A stretch of 64,000 nucleotides of DNA, taken from positions 186,001-250,000 of the forward strand of contig JAUIAP010000006.1 in the NCBI GenBank assembly GCA_030425205.1. The letters run 5' to 3'. The position numbers were made by a program, and so were the translations under genes. Position 1 is the first letter of the stretch. Each line of letters opens with the position of its first letter. The DNA comes from Anaerolineae bacterium. Lineage in GTDB: Bacteria > Chloroflexota > Anaerolineae > Promineifilales > Promineifilaceae. Positions 27,406 to 35,833 of the stretch are shown in pieces. Under the pieces are notes generated by a model. The model was not told the DNA's origin, made no database searches, and worked only from the letters and a program-made list of their open reading frames with translations.

Positions 27406-28433
27406 TATTGACCGACTGCCCAAATAGTGGCCTCGTGTCGATTGTGGAATAGTTGGCGCACGCCGCAGATATTGTAGCGGGTTTTGAGAATTTGTAACGT
27501 TTCGTTTAGACGGGGCAGCGGATAGTTTTGGGGCAGCTTGACCGTCATGATAATGGAACCATCAGGGGCGAGATGTGGAGCGTAGTTGGTGAGAATTTCG
27601 GCCGAATAGCGACCATCCAAACGCATATCATTCACAATCAGATCAAATTTCTGGTCGGCGGTCAGACTTTGTAAGTACCATTCGGCCGTCCCGCGCACGT
27701 GGTTGACACCCCAATCTCTCTGCAACGTCCCGTCGAGTTCACCAGGATCAACTGCGACAACGACTAGTGCATCATTTGCCTGACGCAAGACGCGCGTCCA
27801 GCCGCCCGGTGCTGCGCCTAAGTCGAGCGCAACACCCTTTTCGGGCAGTGACAAATCGAAATATTCAATCGCTTCGAGCAGCTTAAATTCAGCACGGCTA
27901 ATTTGCCCCTTCTCACGCTTGAAGCGTCGCTCACCGCCCGCCCAATCGGACAAATTCTGCTCAACGGTAGACGCGCCAAGCATCCCAAAAAGCTGCTTAT
28001 CAACCTGTGCAATCCCAACAGACAGCACCATCTTTGGCGCACGCACATCTAATGCAGCACCCGTCCCCTGCACAATCGTGCTGGACAAGGCGCGATTGAC
28101 ATCGAACGGTTTGTAGGCTGTTTTTTCAAATAGGCGGGTTTGAACGGAAAAGGGATCGCTCGTGGGAAAGTCATCGAGTAGCGCATCGCGCACGGTTCGT
28201 TTGAGTGTATCGAGGTCGGACTGATCCCCATCGAGGGGAACAACTTCCTGCACGGGTGCAATGTGGCGCAAAAAGATTGGATTTTGCGGTCGGGTTAATG
28301 CCCCCTTCAAACTCACCAACCAAACGCCGTCACTTAATTCTGCTCGTCTATGTGCGCTCTTGTTTAATGCCTTCAACTCCTGCCACGCAAGATCAATGTG
28401 GTGCTGATCGGCCGAAATAATCAAATCGGTCAT
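27405..28433 (-). CDS. FtsJ-fold rRNA 2'-O-methyltransferase, RlmM-like
   Basis: S-adenosylmethionine-dependent methyltransferase related to RlmM, which methylates 23S rRNA at C2498. The 342-residue protein has an N-terminal RNA-binding part (1-170, THUMP-like in RlmM). The catalytic Rossmann domain has the SAM motif ALDLGAAPGGWTRVL near residue 212. The K-D-K-E tetrad is visible as SRAEFKLLE, VNDMR, TVKLP and HEATIW. This is the 2'-O-methyltransferase signature. The exact rRNA site in this organism is inferred by family only. The ATG at 28433 has no clear ribosome binding site. Two TCGGCCGA copies are inside, one close to the start codon. Confidence 0.82.
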   Translation of the reverse strand: MTDLIISADQHHIDLAWQELKALNKSAHRRAELSDGVWLVSLKGALTRPQNPIFLRHIAPVQEVVPLDGDQSDLDTLKRTVRDALLDDFPTSDPFSVQTRLFEKTAYKPFDVNRALSSTIVQGTGAALDVRAPKMVLSVGIAQVDKQLFGMLGASTVEQNLSDWAGGERRFKREKGQISRAEFKLLEAIEYFDLSLPEKGVALDLGAAPGGWTRVLRQANDALVVVAVDPGELDGTLQRDWGVNHVRGTAEWYLQSLTADQKFDLIVNDMRLDGRYSAEILTNYAPHLAPDGSIIMTVKLPQNYPLPRLNETLQILKTRYNICGVRQLFHNRHEATIWAVGQ

Positions 28434-28530
28434 ATAGAAATGCTAAGTCGAAATATCCTTATCGCCACCAGCAAGTCGCTTCCTGCGGATCGGCGCTCGT
28501 TTAGGTGTCATTTTAGCATGTTTGGTCAGA

Positions 28531-28824
28531 TTATTGCCGTTTGGCGAAAAAGTCGCGCCCGCGCTCAGCCATCATCACGCGATCAAAACCATCTTGTTCG
28601 AGATATTTTTGCTGAATCAACACATCGAGGTGGTGCATGAGCGATTTGCGCTTGATGCGTGACAATCGGCCGAAAAATCGCTCCCCCTGCATCCCCGCAA
28701 TCCGTCCCGATTCCGAGCCAACCAACAACTTTGCAATCTCACTACGCTGGAGCTTACCATCAAAATTCTGGACGCAATCGAGAATCGTTTGTTGGACATA
28801 GGTCAGTTCTGGGACAGTTTGCAT
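28531..28824 (-). CDS. Small winged-helix protein, RQC-domain-like
   Basis: The 97-residue protein is predicted wholly helical with a C-terminal wing. The pattern LQRSEIAKLLVGSESGRI then FFGRLSRIKRKSLMHHLDVLIQQKYLEQDG resembles the winged-helix RQC domain at the end of RecQ helicases, which binds DNA. Here it stands alone without helicase motifs. It may be a DNA-binding accessory or a fragment of an ancestral RecQ. AAAGGA lies about 9 bases before the ATG. Neighbours on the same strand are 97 bases downstream (RlmM-like) and 43 bases upstream (reductase). Confidence 0.65.
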   Translation of the reverse strand: MQTVPELTYVQQTILDCVQNFDGKLQRSEIAKLLVGSESGRIAGMQGERFFGRLSRIKRKSLMHHLDVLIQQKYLEQDGFDRVMMAERGRDFFAKRQ

Positions 28825-28867
28825 CGGTTGATTATCCTTTCTTTAAGTTGGGGTGCAAGCACATGCC

Positions 28868-30022
28868 TTAAGAAGCGGTCACCTCAAACACCATATCATT
28901 TTCGCGCAGTCGCTTGAGCAGGGCATCCCCCATGGCAGCGGCAGGGGTCAAAATACCATAACGTTCAGGTAGATCATCAAACGCGAGGGCAAAGGCAGAT
29001 TCTGCTAACATCTTGCTCGTCTCATCATAGCCGGGATCGCCACCGCGCACTTCGCCACGAATGGGTCGATCACCGGCCGTTCCGATGAATGTCACGCGGA
29101 AACTTGACTTGGCGCGTTTTTCGGCCGATGGCCCCTCGCCACTCCCGCGCACCTTCTTGAGCAAATTGCGCGTTGGCTTAAACTGCGCGGCCGCTACAAC
29201 ACCCGACATCGCAACGCCACCGATTGCCAATGTGGACGCCTTGCCAATCCGCATAAAATGGCCATATTGAAAATCGTTGCCATACTCAGGCAGCAGTCGT
29301 GCCGAGCGCAGTATGATTTGTGGGTCGATTGTCGGCATCGGAACCGCCCAACCATTGATCGCAGATTCTTTATAGATACCTTGTTTGTCGCCGCGCACTT
29401 GGCGATTTTCACCGACCATCTGCTTGGCAACGGGCGACATACTGCCCATCTCGCCTAAATTTCCCATCGCCTCGATTGCCGACTGCCATGTTCCACCGCT
29501 GAACGTGCCACTCGCGGAGACAAAGCCGCGCAGGTGCAGGGGTTGATCTGCGGGAGCTGCCTGTGCCAGCATGTAGACGCCTAAATCGTGTGGAATGCTG
29601 TCGAAGCCACAGCAGTTGACGATCCGCACCTCAGCCTGTTGCGCCAATGTGTGATAGCTATCGAGCAGATCTGATACAAACTGGGGTTCGCCCGTGATGT
29701 CGCAGTAGTCTGTTTGGGTGCTGATACATGCTTGGACAAGCGGCTTGCCATATTTTGCATAGGGGCCGACCGTTGAGGCGACGACGTGCGCTTGTGCCGT
29801 CATCGCGTTGAGAGCGGCGGGATCGGCCGAATCAGCCACAATCACGCCAACTTCCTCCCCCAGCCCCAACGCTTGCTTAACGGCGTGCAGTTTACTCGCA
29901 CTGCGTCCCGCAATCGCCCAGCGAAAATCCCCATTCTTCTTTGCTAAATAATCGGCGGTCAACTTGCCTGTAAAGCCTGTCGCGCCGAATAGTATGATGT
30001 CGTAAGCTCTGTTTGATTTCAT
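28868..30022 (-). CDS. Saccharopine dehydrogenase-like / trans-acting enoyl reductase family protein
   Basis: The 384-residue NAD(P)-binding protein starts MKSNRAYDIILFGATGFTG, with a Rossmann motif GATGFTG at 12-18. TVGPYAKYGKPLVQAC and DYCDITGE follow, both diagnostic for the saccharopine-dehydrogenase-like group. That group includes the mycobacterial trans-acting enoyl reductase Rv2953. The Gly-rich loop near GFDSIPHDLG is also typical. The real substrate is unknown, possibly a lipid enoyl group. A longer frame reaching 30517 is rejected because it would overlap the crotonase gene antisense and lose coding character. The two divergent ATGs are 45 bases apart around a 26-bp palindrome. Confidence 0.85.
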   Translation of the reverse strand: MKSNRAYDIILFGATGFTGKLTADYLAKKNGDFRWAIAGRSASKLHAVKQALGLGEEVGVIVADSADPAALNAMTAQAHVVASTVGPYAKYGKPLVQACISTQTDYCDITGEPQFVSDLLDSYHTLAQQAEVRIVNCCGFDSIPHDLGVYMLAQAAPADQPLHLRGFVSASGTFSGGTWQSAIEAMGNLGEMGSMSPVAKQMVGENRQVRGDKQGIYKESAINGWAVPMPTIDPQIILRSARLLPEYGNDFQYGHFMRIGKASTLAIGGVAMSGVVAAAQFKPTRNLLKKVRGSGEGPSAEKRAKSSFRVTFIGTAGDRPIRGEVRGGDPGYDETSKMLAESAFALAFDDLPERYGILTPAAAMGDALLKRLRENDMVFEVTAS

Positions 30023-30031
30023 GCTAGAACA

Positions 30032-30057
30032 TTGCCAACTTTTGCAAAACGTGGCAA
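30032..30057. promoter_or_regulatory. 26-bp palindrome between divergent start codons
   Basis: TTGCCA-AC-TTTTGCAAAA-CG-TGGCAA is symmetric at 22 of 26 positions and centred at 30044/30045. It occupies most of the 45 bases separating the reductase ATG (30022) from the crotonase ATG (30068). A regulator binding here could control both genes at once. Confidence 0.6.
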
Positions 30058-30067
30058 CTTTACAGGT

Positions 30068-30829
30068 ATGAATGAACAACCATTTCTCTATGATGTTAAT
30101 GCTGGCGTGGCGCGGCTGGTTATAAATCGGCCGAAAAAACGCAATGCGCTCAGCGCAGAAACCATCCAGCTTTTCCTCGACGCGCTTGACCAAGCAGAAA
30201 ATGATGACGCCGTGCGTGTCGTCTTCATCACTGGCACTGGTGAAAAAGCGTTCTGCTCCGGCGCAGATTTGAGCGGCAATCCCGGCGGTGCAGGCACGTC
30301 CCAATATGCCGATCTGATCACGCGCATCTATCGCTTTCCCAAGCCGACGGTTGCTGGCGTAAAAGGGTACTGTTTGGCGGGCGGCATGGGCGTCATGTTG
30401 GCGTGTGACATTGTCATCGCCCGTGATGACGCACAATTTGGCACGCCCGAAGTCAATGTTGGACTGTGGCCAATGATGATCGGTGCGTTGATCTATCGCA
30501 ACATGCTCCCCAAACATGCAACCCCGATGATCATGCTCGGTGACCGCATCGGTGTGGAGGAGGCGTATCGCATGGGCTTTGTTTCAATGATCGCGCCTGC
30601 CGCAGACTATCTGACGACCGTGCAGGATGTGACTGAAAAGCTGAGCCAGAAGAGTCCAATTGGGATGCGTTTGGGCAAACAAGCGTTCGCCAACGTCTCT
30701 GAAATGCCATTTGAAGAAGCCGTTCAGTATCTCTCAACGCAACTAACCGCCGTTTCACAAACGGAAGATGCAAAAGAGGGGATCGCCGCCTTTTTAGAGC
30801 GACGTAATCCCGTTTTCACTGGCAAATGA
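30068..30829 (+). CDS. Enoyl-CoA hydratase/isomerase (crotonase) family protein
   Basis: The 253-residue crotonase-fold protein binds acyl-CoA thioesters. It has the oxyanion-hole loop FCSGADLSG (62-70) and YCLAGGMGVMLACDI (101-115). Of the two catalytic Glu residues of true hydratases, the one in the GGGCE motif is Gly108 here, whereas the second is retained as Glu128 in TPEVNVG. It is therefore unlikely to be a standard hydratase: an isomerase, a 1,4-addition or a hydrolase activity is more plausible. The start at ATG 30068 is chosen over upstream frames. It overlaps the next gene by four bases and is divergent from a reductase that may act on the same CoA or lipid intermediate. Confidence 0.88.
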   Translation: MNEQPFLYDVNAGVARLVINRPKKRNALSAETIQLFLDALDQAENDDAVRVVFITGTGEKAFCSGADLSGNPGGAGTSQYADLITRIYRFPKPTVAGVKGYCLAGGMGVMLACDIVIARDDAQFGTPEVNVGLWPMMIGALIYRNMLPKHATPMIMLGDRIGVEEAYRMGFVSMIAPAADYLTTVQDVTEKLSQKSPIGMRLGKQAFANVSEMPFEEAVQYLSTQLTAVSQTEDAKEGIAAFLERRNPVFTGK

Positions 30830-31419
30830 CCGCAATTATCATCGTCCGACATGGACAAACAGAATGGAATATGGCGGGGAAATGGCAGGGATCGGCCGAT
30901 ATTCCGCTCGATACACCTGGCCTTGAACAGGCAGAGGCAATCGCCGATCGCTTGGCAACATGGGAAATCGACGCGATCTACAGCAGCGACTTACAGCGTG
31001 CCGCACAAACGGCAAAGGCGATTGCCAAGCATCACGACCTGAACGTTATCATCGAACCGGCATGGCGCGAACGGCATGTGGGAGATTGTGAGGGAATGAC
31101 CCGCGCCGAAATTCTTGAAACCTATCGTGAAATGTTTGAGGCGGGGACATTTCAGGCACCCAACGGCGAAAATGCCGAAACGTTGGCGGCGCGCGTGATC
31201 CCGGCATTTAAGCAGATTGAGCGCGATCATGAAGATGAGACGGTGCTGATCGTCAGTCATGGCGGCACAATTGCGTCGCTGATTACGCATATCTTGAACC
31301 TGCCTTTTGAAGATAGCTGGCGCTTTATGGCGGGCTACAACACAGGTTTGAGTCGAATCGAAAAAACAGAACGCGGCTGGCGCTTGACACGCCTAAACGA
31401 CACATCACATCTGGAGTAA
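30826..31419 (+). CDS. Histidine phosphatase (phosphoglycerate mutase-like) protein
   Basis: The 197-residue protein begins with the RHGQTEWN signature (8-15), where the His becomes phosphorylated. It also has the second catalytic His in SHGGTIASL near 144 and the YSSDLQRAAQTA motif. Members include cofactor-dependent phosphoglycerate mutases and broad phosphatases such as CobC, which removes alpha-ribazole phosphate. Without cobalamin genes nearby the substrate is open. The four-base ATGA overlap with the crotonase and a 6-base gap to cmoA place it in a tight operon. Confidence 0.85.
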   Translation: MTAIIIVRHGQTEWNMAGKWQGSADIPLDTPGLEQAEAIADRLATWEIDAIYSSDLQRAAQTAKAIAKHHDLNVIIEPAWRERHVGDCEGMTRAEILETYREMFEAGTFQAPNGENAETLAARVIPAFKQIERDHEDETVLIVSHGGTIASLITHILNLPFEDSWRFMAGYNTGLSRIEKTERGWRLTRLNDTSHLE

Positions 31420-31425
31420 TGTCGG

Positions 31426-32151
31426 ATGAAAAAAGATTCAATCTACGCGCAGCCCAAGCAGTTGGTCGCCGACTTCACTTTTGATGAAAAAGTCGCGGCC
31501 GTCTTTCCCGACATGATCAAGCGATCTGTGCCTGCCTATCAGCAGATGGTGGCCTATACGGGATTGTGGGCAGAACGCTACGCACAGCCAAACACAAATT
31601 TGTACGACTTGGGCAGTTCGTTAGGGGCCACATCGTTTGCCTTGCGTGGGCGTGTGGCGGCCGCAGGTTGTCGAATTGTGGGGGTGGATAATTCGGCCGA
31701 TATGCTTGCCCGCGCCCGTCAAATTCTGGCAATTGAGCCAGAGGGTATCCCCGTTGAATTTGTCGAAGCTGACATTCGGGCAATCCCCATCGAAAATGCC
31801 TCTGTCGTCGTGCTTAACTTCACGTTGCAATTTATCGAGCCCGCCGAACGCACTGCGCTCATTCAGAATATCTATGACGGCATTGTGCCGGGAGGAATTT
31901 TGATCCTCTCGGAAAAAGTCGTCTTTTCTGATGCAGCCGTGAACAGACGCATGATTGACGTTCACCATGATTTCAAACGCGCCAACGGTTATAGCGATCT
32001 TGAAATCGCCCAAAAGCGCACGGCCATCATGGATGTTCTCGTGCCAGAGACGTTGGAGGCACACAAACAGCGTTTGTTGGCATGTGGGTTTGAATCGGCC
32101 GAAACATGGTTCCAAGCGTTCAACTTTGCCTCAGTCGTCGCCATTAAATAG
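31426..32151 (+). CDS. cmoA: Carboxy-S-adenosyl-L-methionine synthase CmoA
   Basis: CmoA converts S-adenosylmethionine and prephenate to carboxy-SAM, used to make 5-carboxymethoxyuridine in the wobble position of tRNA. The 241-residue protein matches the family closely: FPDMIKRSVPAYQQMV, DLGSSLGATSFALR (SAM motif), ENASVVVLNFTLQFIEPAER, HHDFKRANGYSDLEIAQKR and ETWFQAFNFAS. GGAG lies before the ATG. The partner cmoB follows 13 bases later. The pair is best known from Gammaproteobacteria; presence here may mean transfer. Confidence 0.95.
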   Translation: MKKDSIYAQPKQLVADFTFDEKVAAVFPDMIKRSVPAYQQMVAYTGLWAERYAQPNTNLYDLGSSLGATSFALRGRVAAAGCRIVGVDNSADMLARARQILAIEPEGIPVEFVEADIRAIPIENASVVVLNFTLQFIEPAERTALIQNIYDGIVPGGILILSEKVVFSDAAVNRRMIDVHHDFKRANGYSDLEIAQKRTAIMDVLVPETLEAHKQRLLACGFESAETWFQAFNFASVVAIK

Positions 32152-32164
32152 GTCGTCCGTTTTT

Positions 32165-33175
32165 ATGTCTATACAGCCAATCGACTATTCGCAAATCTAT
32201 GCTGCCTTGCGCCAGACACGCCTTGCGGATTGGGCAGATGAACTGCCAGTGCAGGTCGCTGCGGCATTTTCCGCACATGGCAAATTTCCCCAATGGTTAG
32301 ATGCGCTGCAACATTTGCCTGATGTGGTGCCGTCGCTGGTGGAACTAGAGCAAGAGGTGAGTGTGGGTAGATCGGCCGATCTCTCCCCAGTCCAACAGAC
32401 TCAACTTGAGCAGCATCTCCGCACACTCCATCCCTGGCGCAAGGGGCCATTCACGCTGTTTGACCTGCACATCGACACAGAGTGGCGTTCCGATTGGAAG
32501 TGGGAGCGCGTTGCCCCACACCTATCCCCGCTGACAGGTCGGCGCATTCTCGATGTCGGCTGCGGCAATGGGTATCATCTCTGGCGCATGTTGGCACAAG
32601 AACCGCGTCTCTTGCTGGGTCTGGACCCGTTTATCATTTATGTGATGCAATTTTGGGCGATCTATCAATTGGTCGTCAACAATCAATCTGTGCCTAATGC
32701 ATTGCCGGCGACTCCTGCGATTGGCGTTCTGCCACTTGGCATTGAGGCATTATCGGCCGAATCACGCACGTTTGACACCGTGTTTTCAATGGGCGTTCTT
32801 TACCATCGCCGTTCCCCATTTGACCACCTTTTCGAGCTGCGCGATGCGTTGCGGCACGGTGGGGAGCTAGTGTTGGAGACATTGGTTGTCGATGGCAAGT
32901 TGGGGGAGGTACTTGTGCCACAGGGACGCTATGCTCAAATGCGCAACGTCTGGTTTTTGCCCTCCACGTTGACACTCGAAAGCTGGCTCAAAAAGGCAAA
33001 ATTCCGTGATGTGCGTCTGGTTGACGTGACCACGACCACAACGGATGAGCAACGTACAACTGACTGGATGACGTTCAACTCGCTACCCGACTTTCTAAAT
33101 CCTGCCGATCACACCCGCACTGTCGAAGGGCATCCCGCCCCAATACGAGCGACGTTTGTGGCAACCGCACCTTAA
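32165..33175 (+). CDS. cmoB: tRNA U34 carboxymethyltransferase CmoB
   Basis: CmoB transfers the carboxymethyl group of carboxy-SAM onto 5-hydroxyuridine at tRNA position 34, extending codon reading. The 336-residue protein has the CmoB-specific segments HPWRKGPFTLFDLHIDTEW, the SAM motif RILDVGCGNGYHLWRM, and SMGVLYHRRSPFDHL. It also has the C-terminal TDWMTFNSLPDFLNP. The upstream frame from 31955 overlaps cmoA and is rejected in favour of the ATG at 32165. It ends before a half copy of the REP-like repeat. The presence of cmoA and cmoB predicts a cmo5U34 pathway in this organism. Confidence 0.93.
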   Translation: MSIQPIDYSQIYAALRQTRLADWADELPVQVAAAFSAHGKFPQWLDALQHLPDVVPSLVELEQEVSVGRSADLSPVQQTQLEQHLRTLHPWRKGPFTLFDLHIDTEWRSDWKWERVAPHLSPLTGRRILDVGCGNGYHLWRMLAQEPRLLLGLDPFIIYVMQFWAIYQLVVNNQSVPNALPATPAIGVLPLGIEALSAESRTFDTVFSMGVLYHRRSPFDHLFELRDALRHGGELVLETLVVDGKLGEVLVPQGRYAQMRNVWFLPSTLTLESWLKKAKFRDVRLVDVTTTTTDEQRTTDWMTFNSLPDFLNPADHTRTVEGHPAPIRATFVATAP

Positions 33176-33244
33176 TTTAAGGATGCGTTACAAATCAGTT
33201 GGTGCGTGTTTCAGGAGTTGGGAACCCCGATACGTCCAACTAGA

Positions 33245-33275
33245 AGAATGGATTCCTGGCTGCGCAGGAATGACA
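33245..33275. repeat. Half copy of the REP-like element (one hairpin arm)
   Basis: GAATGGATTCCTGGCTGCGC and the following AGGAATGACA correspond to the second arm of the elements at 13599-13700 and 24811-24913. The left arm and terminal inverted repeats are missing. It lies between cmoB and the gdhA terminator. Confidence 0.6.
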
Positions 33276-33301
33276 GTTTCCACTCATTTGAAATATAAAA
33301 A

Positions 33302-33338
33302 GGGTGTTTGCAGGTCGCTGAGCAACCCACAAACACCC
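33302..33338 (-). terminator. Terminator of gdhA
   Basis: Read on the minus strand, GGGTGTTTG and CAAACACCC form a 9-bp stem with a 19-base loop, followed by TTTTTATA. It lies 24 bases after the gdhA stop. Confidence 0.7.
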
Positions 33339-33362
33339 ATAAAATTGTTTTGAGGAAAAAGC

Positions 33363-34619
33363 CTAGGCGACCCAGCCACGTAGCTGCACCGCTTCTGCGA
33401 CGCGCTGCACTGCGACCAAATAGGCCGCCACGCGCATGTCCACACCTTGCGCCTGTGACATCTTGTAGACCCCTGCAAATGCTTGGCTCATTTTGCGGTC
33501 AAGCTGACGGTTGACATCTTCTTCATCCCAGTAGAGTTGGTATGAGTTTTGCACCATCTCGAAGTATGAAACGATTACGCCACCCGCATTACAGAGGAAG
33601 TCTGGGATGATAAAGACACCGTTTGCGTTGAGAATATCATCTGCATCGGGCGTCGTCGGGCCGTTTGCCAGTTCCGCAACGATTTTTGCCTTGATGTCGG
33701 ATGCATTGCGCCCTGTCAGCTGATTTTCAATCGCTGCGGGAATCAGCACATCCACTTCAAGCGTCAACAGATCGGCATTGGTGATGTTTTCTGTGCCATC
33801 CATGCCAGCAACCTGTCCGGCACGCCGCAGATGACGATTCAGATCATCATATTGCAACCCGTCTTTGCTGTAGGTCGCGCCAAACTCATCGCTGACGGCG
33901 ACAACTTTCAGGCCGAGAACTTCGCTTGCCAATTTGACCGCATAGGAACCGACATTACCATAGCCCTGCACGGCACAGGTCGCGCCTTGCAAATCCATGC
34001 CCAACGTCTTGGCCGCTTCTCGAATGGCGATGATGCCGCCCATTGCCGTTGCTGCGGTGCGACCAGCCGAGCCACCAAGGGGCAGTGGCTTGCCAGTGAT
34101 GACACCGGGTTCGTGCGTCCCCTTAATCGCTTCATATTCATCCAGCATCCACGCCATGATTTGTGGGTTGGTGTAGACGTCGGGGGCGGGAACATCGTGT
34201 GTGCCGCCAATGAAGCGGGCAATGCGGCGCATGTAGCCGCGCGCGAGACGCTCCAGCTCTGTCTGCGACAACTCGCGCGGGTTGCAAATGACACCACCCT
34301 TGCCACCACCGAGTGGAATGTCCGCAACGGCCGTTTTCCAAGTCATCCATGCGGCAAGCGCGCGCACGGTGTCAATTGTTTCATCGGGATGAAAACGAAT
34401 GCCGCCCTTTGCAGGCCCGCGCGCGTCGTTATACTGGACGCGGAAGCCCTTAAAGATGCGTGTCGAACCATCGTCCATACGGACGGGGATTGAAAAGTGA
34501 AATTCGCGCATCGGGTCACGCAAGAAGGCGTGCATAGCGGGCGCAAGTTGGAGATGTTCAGCAGCTTCATCAAGCTGATGTTGGGCAATCTCGAATGGAT
34601 TGAGATTTTCTTTCGTCAT
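33363..34619 (-). CDS. gdhA: Glutamate dehydrogenase (Glu/Leu/Phe/Val dehydrogenase family)
   Basis: The hexameric enzyme interconverts glutamate and 2-oxoglutarate plus ammonium. The 418-residue protein is of the short bacterial/archaeal type. Substrate-binding GGIRFHPDE and the catalytic Lys in [12 protein letters not shown] (near 104-115) are present. [12 protein letters not shown] follows, as do the NAD(P) fold VQGYGNVG and [12 protein letters not shown]. The C-terminus has [18 protein letters not shown]. Coenzyme choice cannot be decided safely from sequence. No strong ribosome binding site is seen. The gene is single, with its own terminator, and contains no TCGGCCGA copy. Confidence 0.94.
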   Translation of the reverse strand: MTKENLNPFEIAQHQLDEAAEHLQLAPAMHAFLRDPMREFHFSIPVRMDDGSTRIFKGFRVQYNDARGPAKGGIRFHPDETIDTVRALAAWMTWKTAVADIPLGGGKGGVICNPRELSQTELERLARGYMRRIARFIGGTHDVPAPDVYTNPQIMAWMLDEYEAIKGTHEPGVITGKPLPLGGSAGRTAATAMGGIIAIREAAKTLGMDLQGATCAVQGYGNVGSYAVKLASEVLGLKVVAVSDEFGATYSKDGLQYDDLNRHLRRAGQVAGMDGTENITNADLLTLEVDVLIPAAIENQLTGRNASDIKAKIVAELANGPTTPDADDILNANGVFIIPDFLCNAGGVIVSYFEMVQNSYQLYWDEEDVNRQLDRKMSQAFAGVYKMSQAQGVDMRVAAYLVAVQRVAEAVQLRGWVA

Positions 34620-34756
34620 GTGACTGCTCTTAATTTTAAATGGGATATTTGCCTATTTTAACCAAGCGAGAGGAGCTTAGTTTGTATAATTTTACCATCT
34701 CCTACTATCTTGTCGTCCTATGCTGAGAGATACGATAGCATTTCGATGTATCTTCT

Positions 34757-35542
34757 ATGATTACGCAACTCTTAATTGCAGGCGTCATTGCCACATTCAC
34801 CACCTTGCTCGCTATTTGGCGCAAGTGGTTGACGATCTCTGGGGGGATTGCAGCCATCGTCGTTGGAACGATTATCTTGGGTCTGGGAGGGTGGTTATGG
34901 GGATTGTTATTGGGGGTGTTTTTTGTTAGTTCGAGTCTGTTGTCAAAATTTAAGGGGCAGGAGAAAGGGGCAATTTCGGCCGAAAAATTCCACAAATCGA
35001 ACGAGCGTGATAGCGGCCAAGTTCTCGCCAATGGTGGTATCGCGGCATTGATTGCGCTGCTCAATGCCCTACTACCAAATCCTGCGTGGTTTCCACTCTA
35101 TCTCGGCGTGATCGCCACCGTCAACGCCGATACGTGGGCGACCGAACTCGGTACATTGAGCCAGCATCCGCCACGACTAATCACAACGGGTCGGCGCGTT
35201 GAAGCGGGCACATCAGGCGGAATCTCCGTGGTTGGCACGATTGCAACAATCTGCGGTGGGCTCCTGATTGGGCTAATTGCAGCACTTTGGCTGCGTGATA
35301 ATGCTTGGCAATTGCTGCTCACTGCGGCTATTGCAGGGTTAGCGGGGAGTCTCTTTGACAGCCTGCTCGGTGCAACGGTCCAGCAAATCTACTGGGATGA
35401 GGAAACAAAACGTGAAACGGAAAAGCCGATCAAAAACGGCCGCAAAATGCGACCGTTGCGAGGTTGGTGGTGGATGACAAACGATGCCGTTAATATGATC
35501 GCGTCTGTTGTCGGAGGCTGCGTCGCGTTGCTATTGAGCTAA
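34757..35542 (+). CDS. DUF92 family integral membrane protein (TMEM19/VTE6-like)
   Basis: The 261-residue protein has about six hydrophobic spans and the hallmark patterns of the DUF92 family. These include KGQEKGAISAEKFHKSNERD, DTWATELGTLS with its conserved Asp/Glu, GTSGGISVVGTI, and GSLFDSLLGATVQQ. The plant member VTE6 phosphorylates phytyl phosphate; bacterial members are thought to act on isoprenoid alcohol phosphates, but this is not shown. It is divergent from gdhA by 137 bases with no clear ribosome binding site. A single TCGGCCGA lies near residue 74. Confidence 0.88.
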   Translation: MITQLLIAGVIATFTTLLAIWRKWLTISGGIAAIVVGTIILGLGGWLWGLLLGVFFVSSSLLSKFKGQEKGAISAEKFHKSNERDSGQVLANGGIAALIALLNALLPNPAWFPLYLGVIATVNADTWATELGTLSQHPPRLITTGRRVEAGTSGGISVVGTIATICGGLLIGLIAALWLRDNAWQLLLTAAIAGLAGSLFDSLLGATVQQIYWDEETKRETEKPIKNGRKMRPLRGWWWMTNDAVNMIASVVGGCVALLLS

Positions 35543-35583
35543 CGTGAGGTGGCTGTCACTTGGTTGTTCGTGAGTCATGAAGA

Positions 35584-35781
35584 TATTGCGTGTTGCGTAT
35601 TGCATAAAGTGGCAACGCTACAATCAAAACTAGCTGCAGATTGCGCGGATTGACGCAGATTTTTCTGCAATCAGTGAAAATCGGCGTAATCCGCGACAGA
35701 TTCCATCTTTGCTCCACTTGTGGTGTAAACATATCACAGGACAGGACACACTCCAGATACGCACCACGCAATACGCAATAC
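35584..35781. repeat. Inverted short tandem repeats between DUF92 and gpsA
   Basis: ATTGCGTGTTGCGTATTGCA (35584-35603) is answered by ACGCACCACGCAATACGCA (35758-35776). Between them lie ATTGCGCGGATTGACGCAG and the partly complementary GCGTAATCCGCG, so the whole gap can fold into nested hairpins. No open frame is convincing in 35543-35833. Confidence 0.55.
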
Positions 35782-35833
35782 GTTTCGTCAACCCCTACAA
35801 AGACTCTTGCGACCTAGAGGCTCATTCTCCCAA

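Noticed and set aside
30023..30517. N-terminal extension of the saccharopine-reductase-like gene to 30517
   Set aside because: It would run antisense through the crotonase gene and shows no reductase features; the Rossmann motif starts right after the ATG at 30022.
31955..32164. Upstream extension of cmoB
   Set aside because: It overlaps cmoA in another frame; the CmoB family start fits the ATG at 32165.
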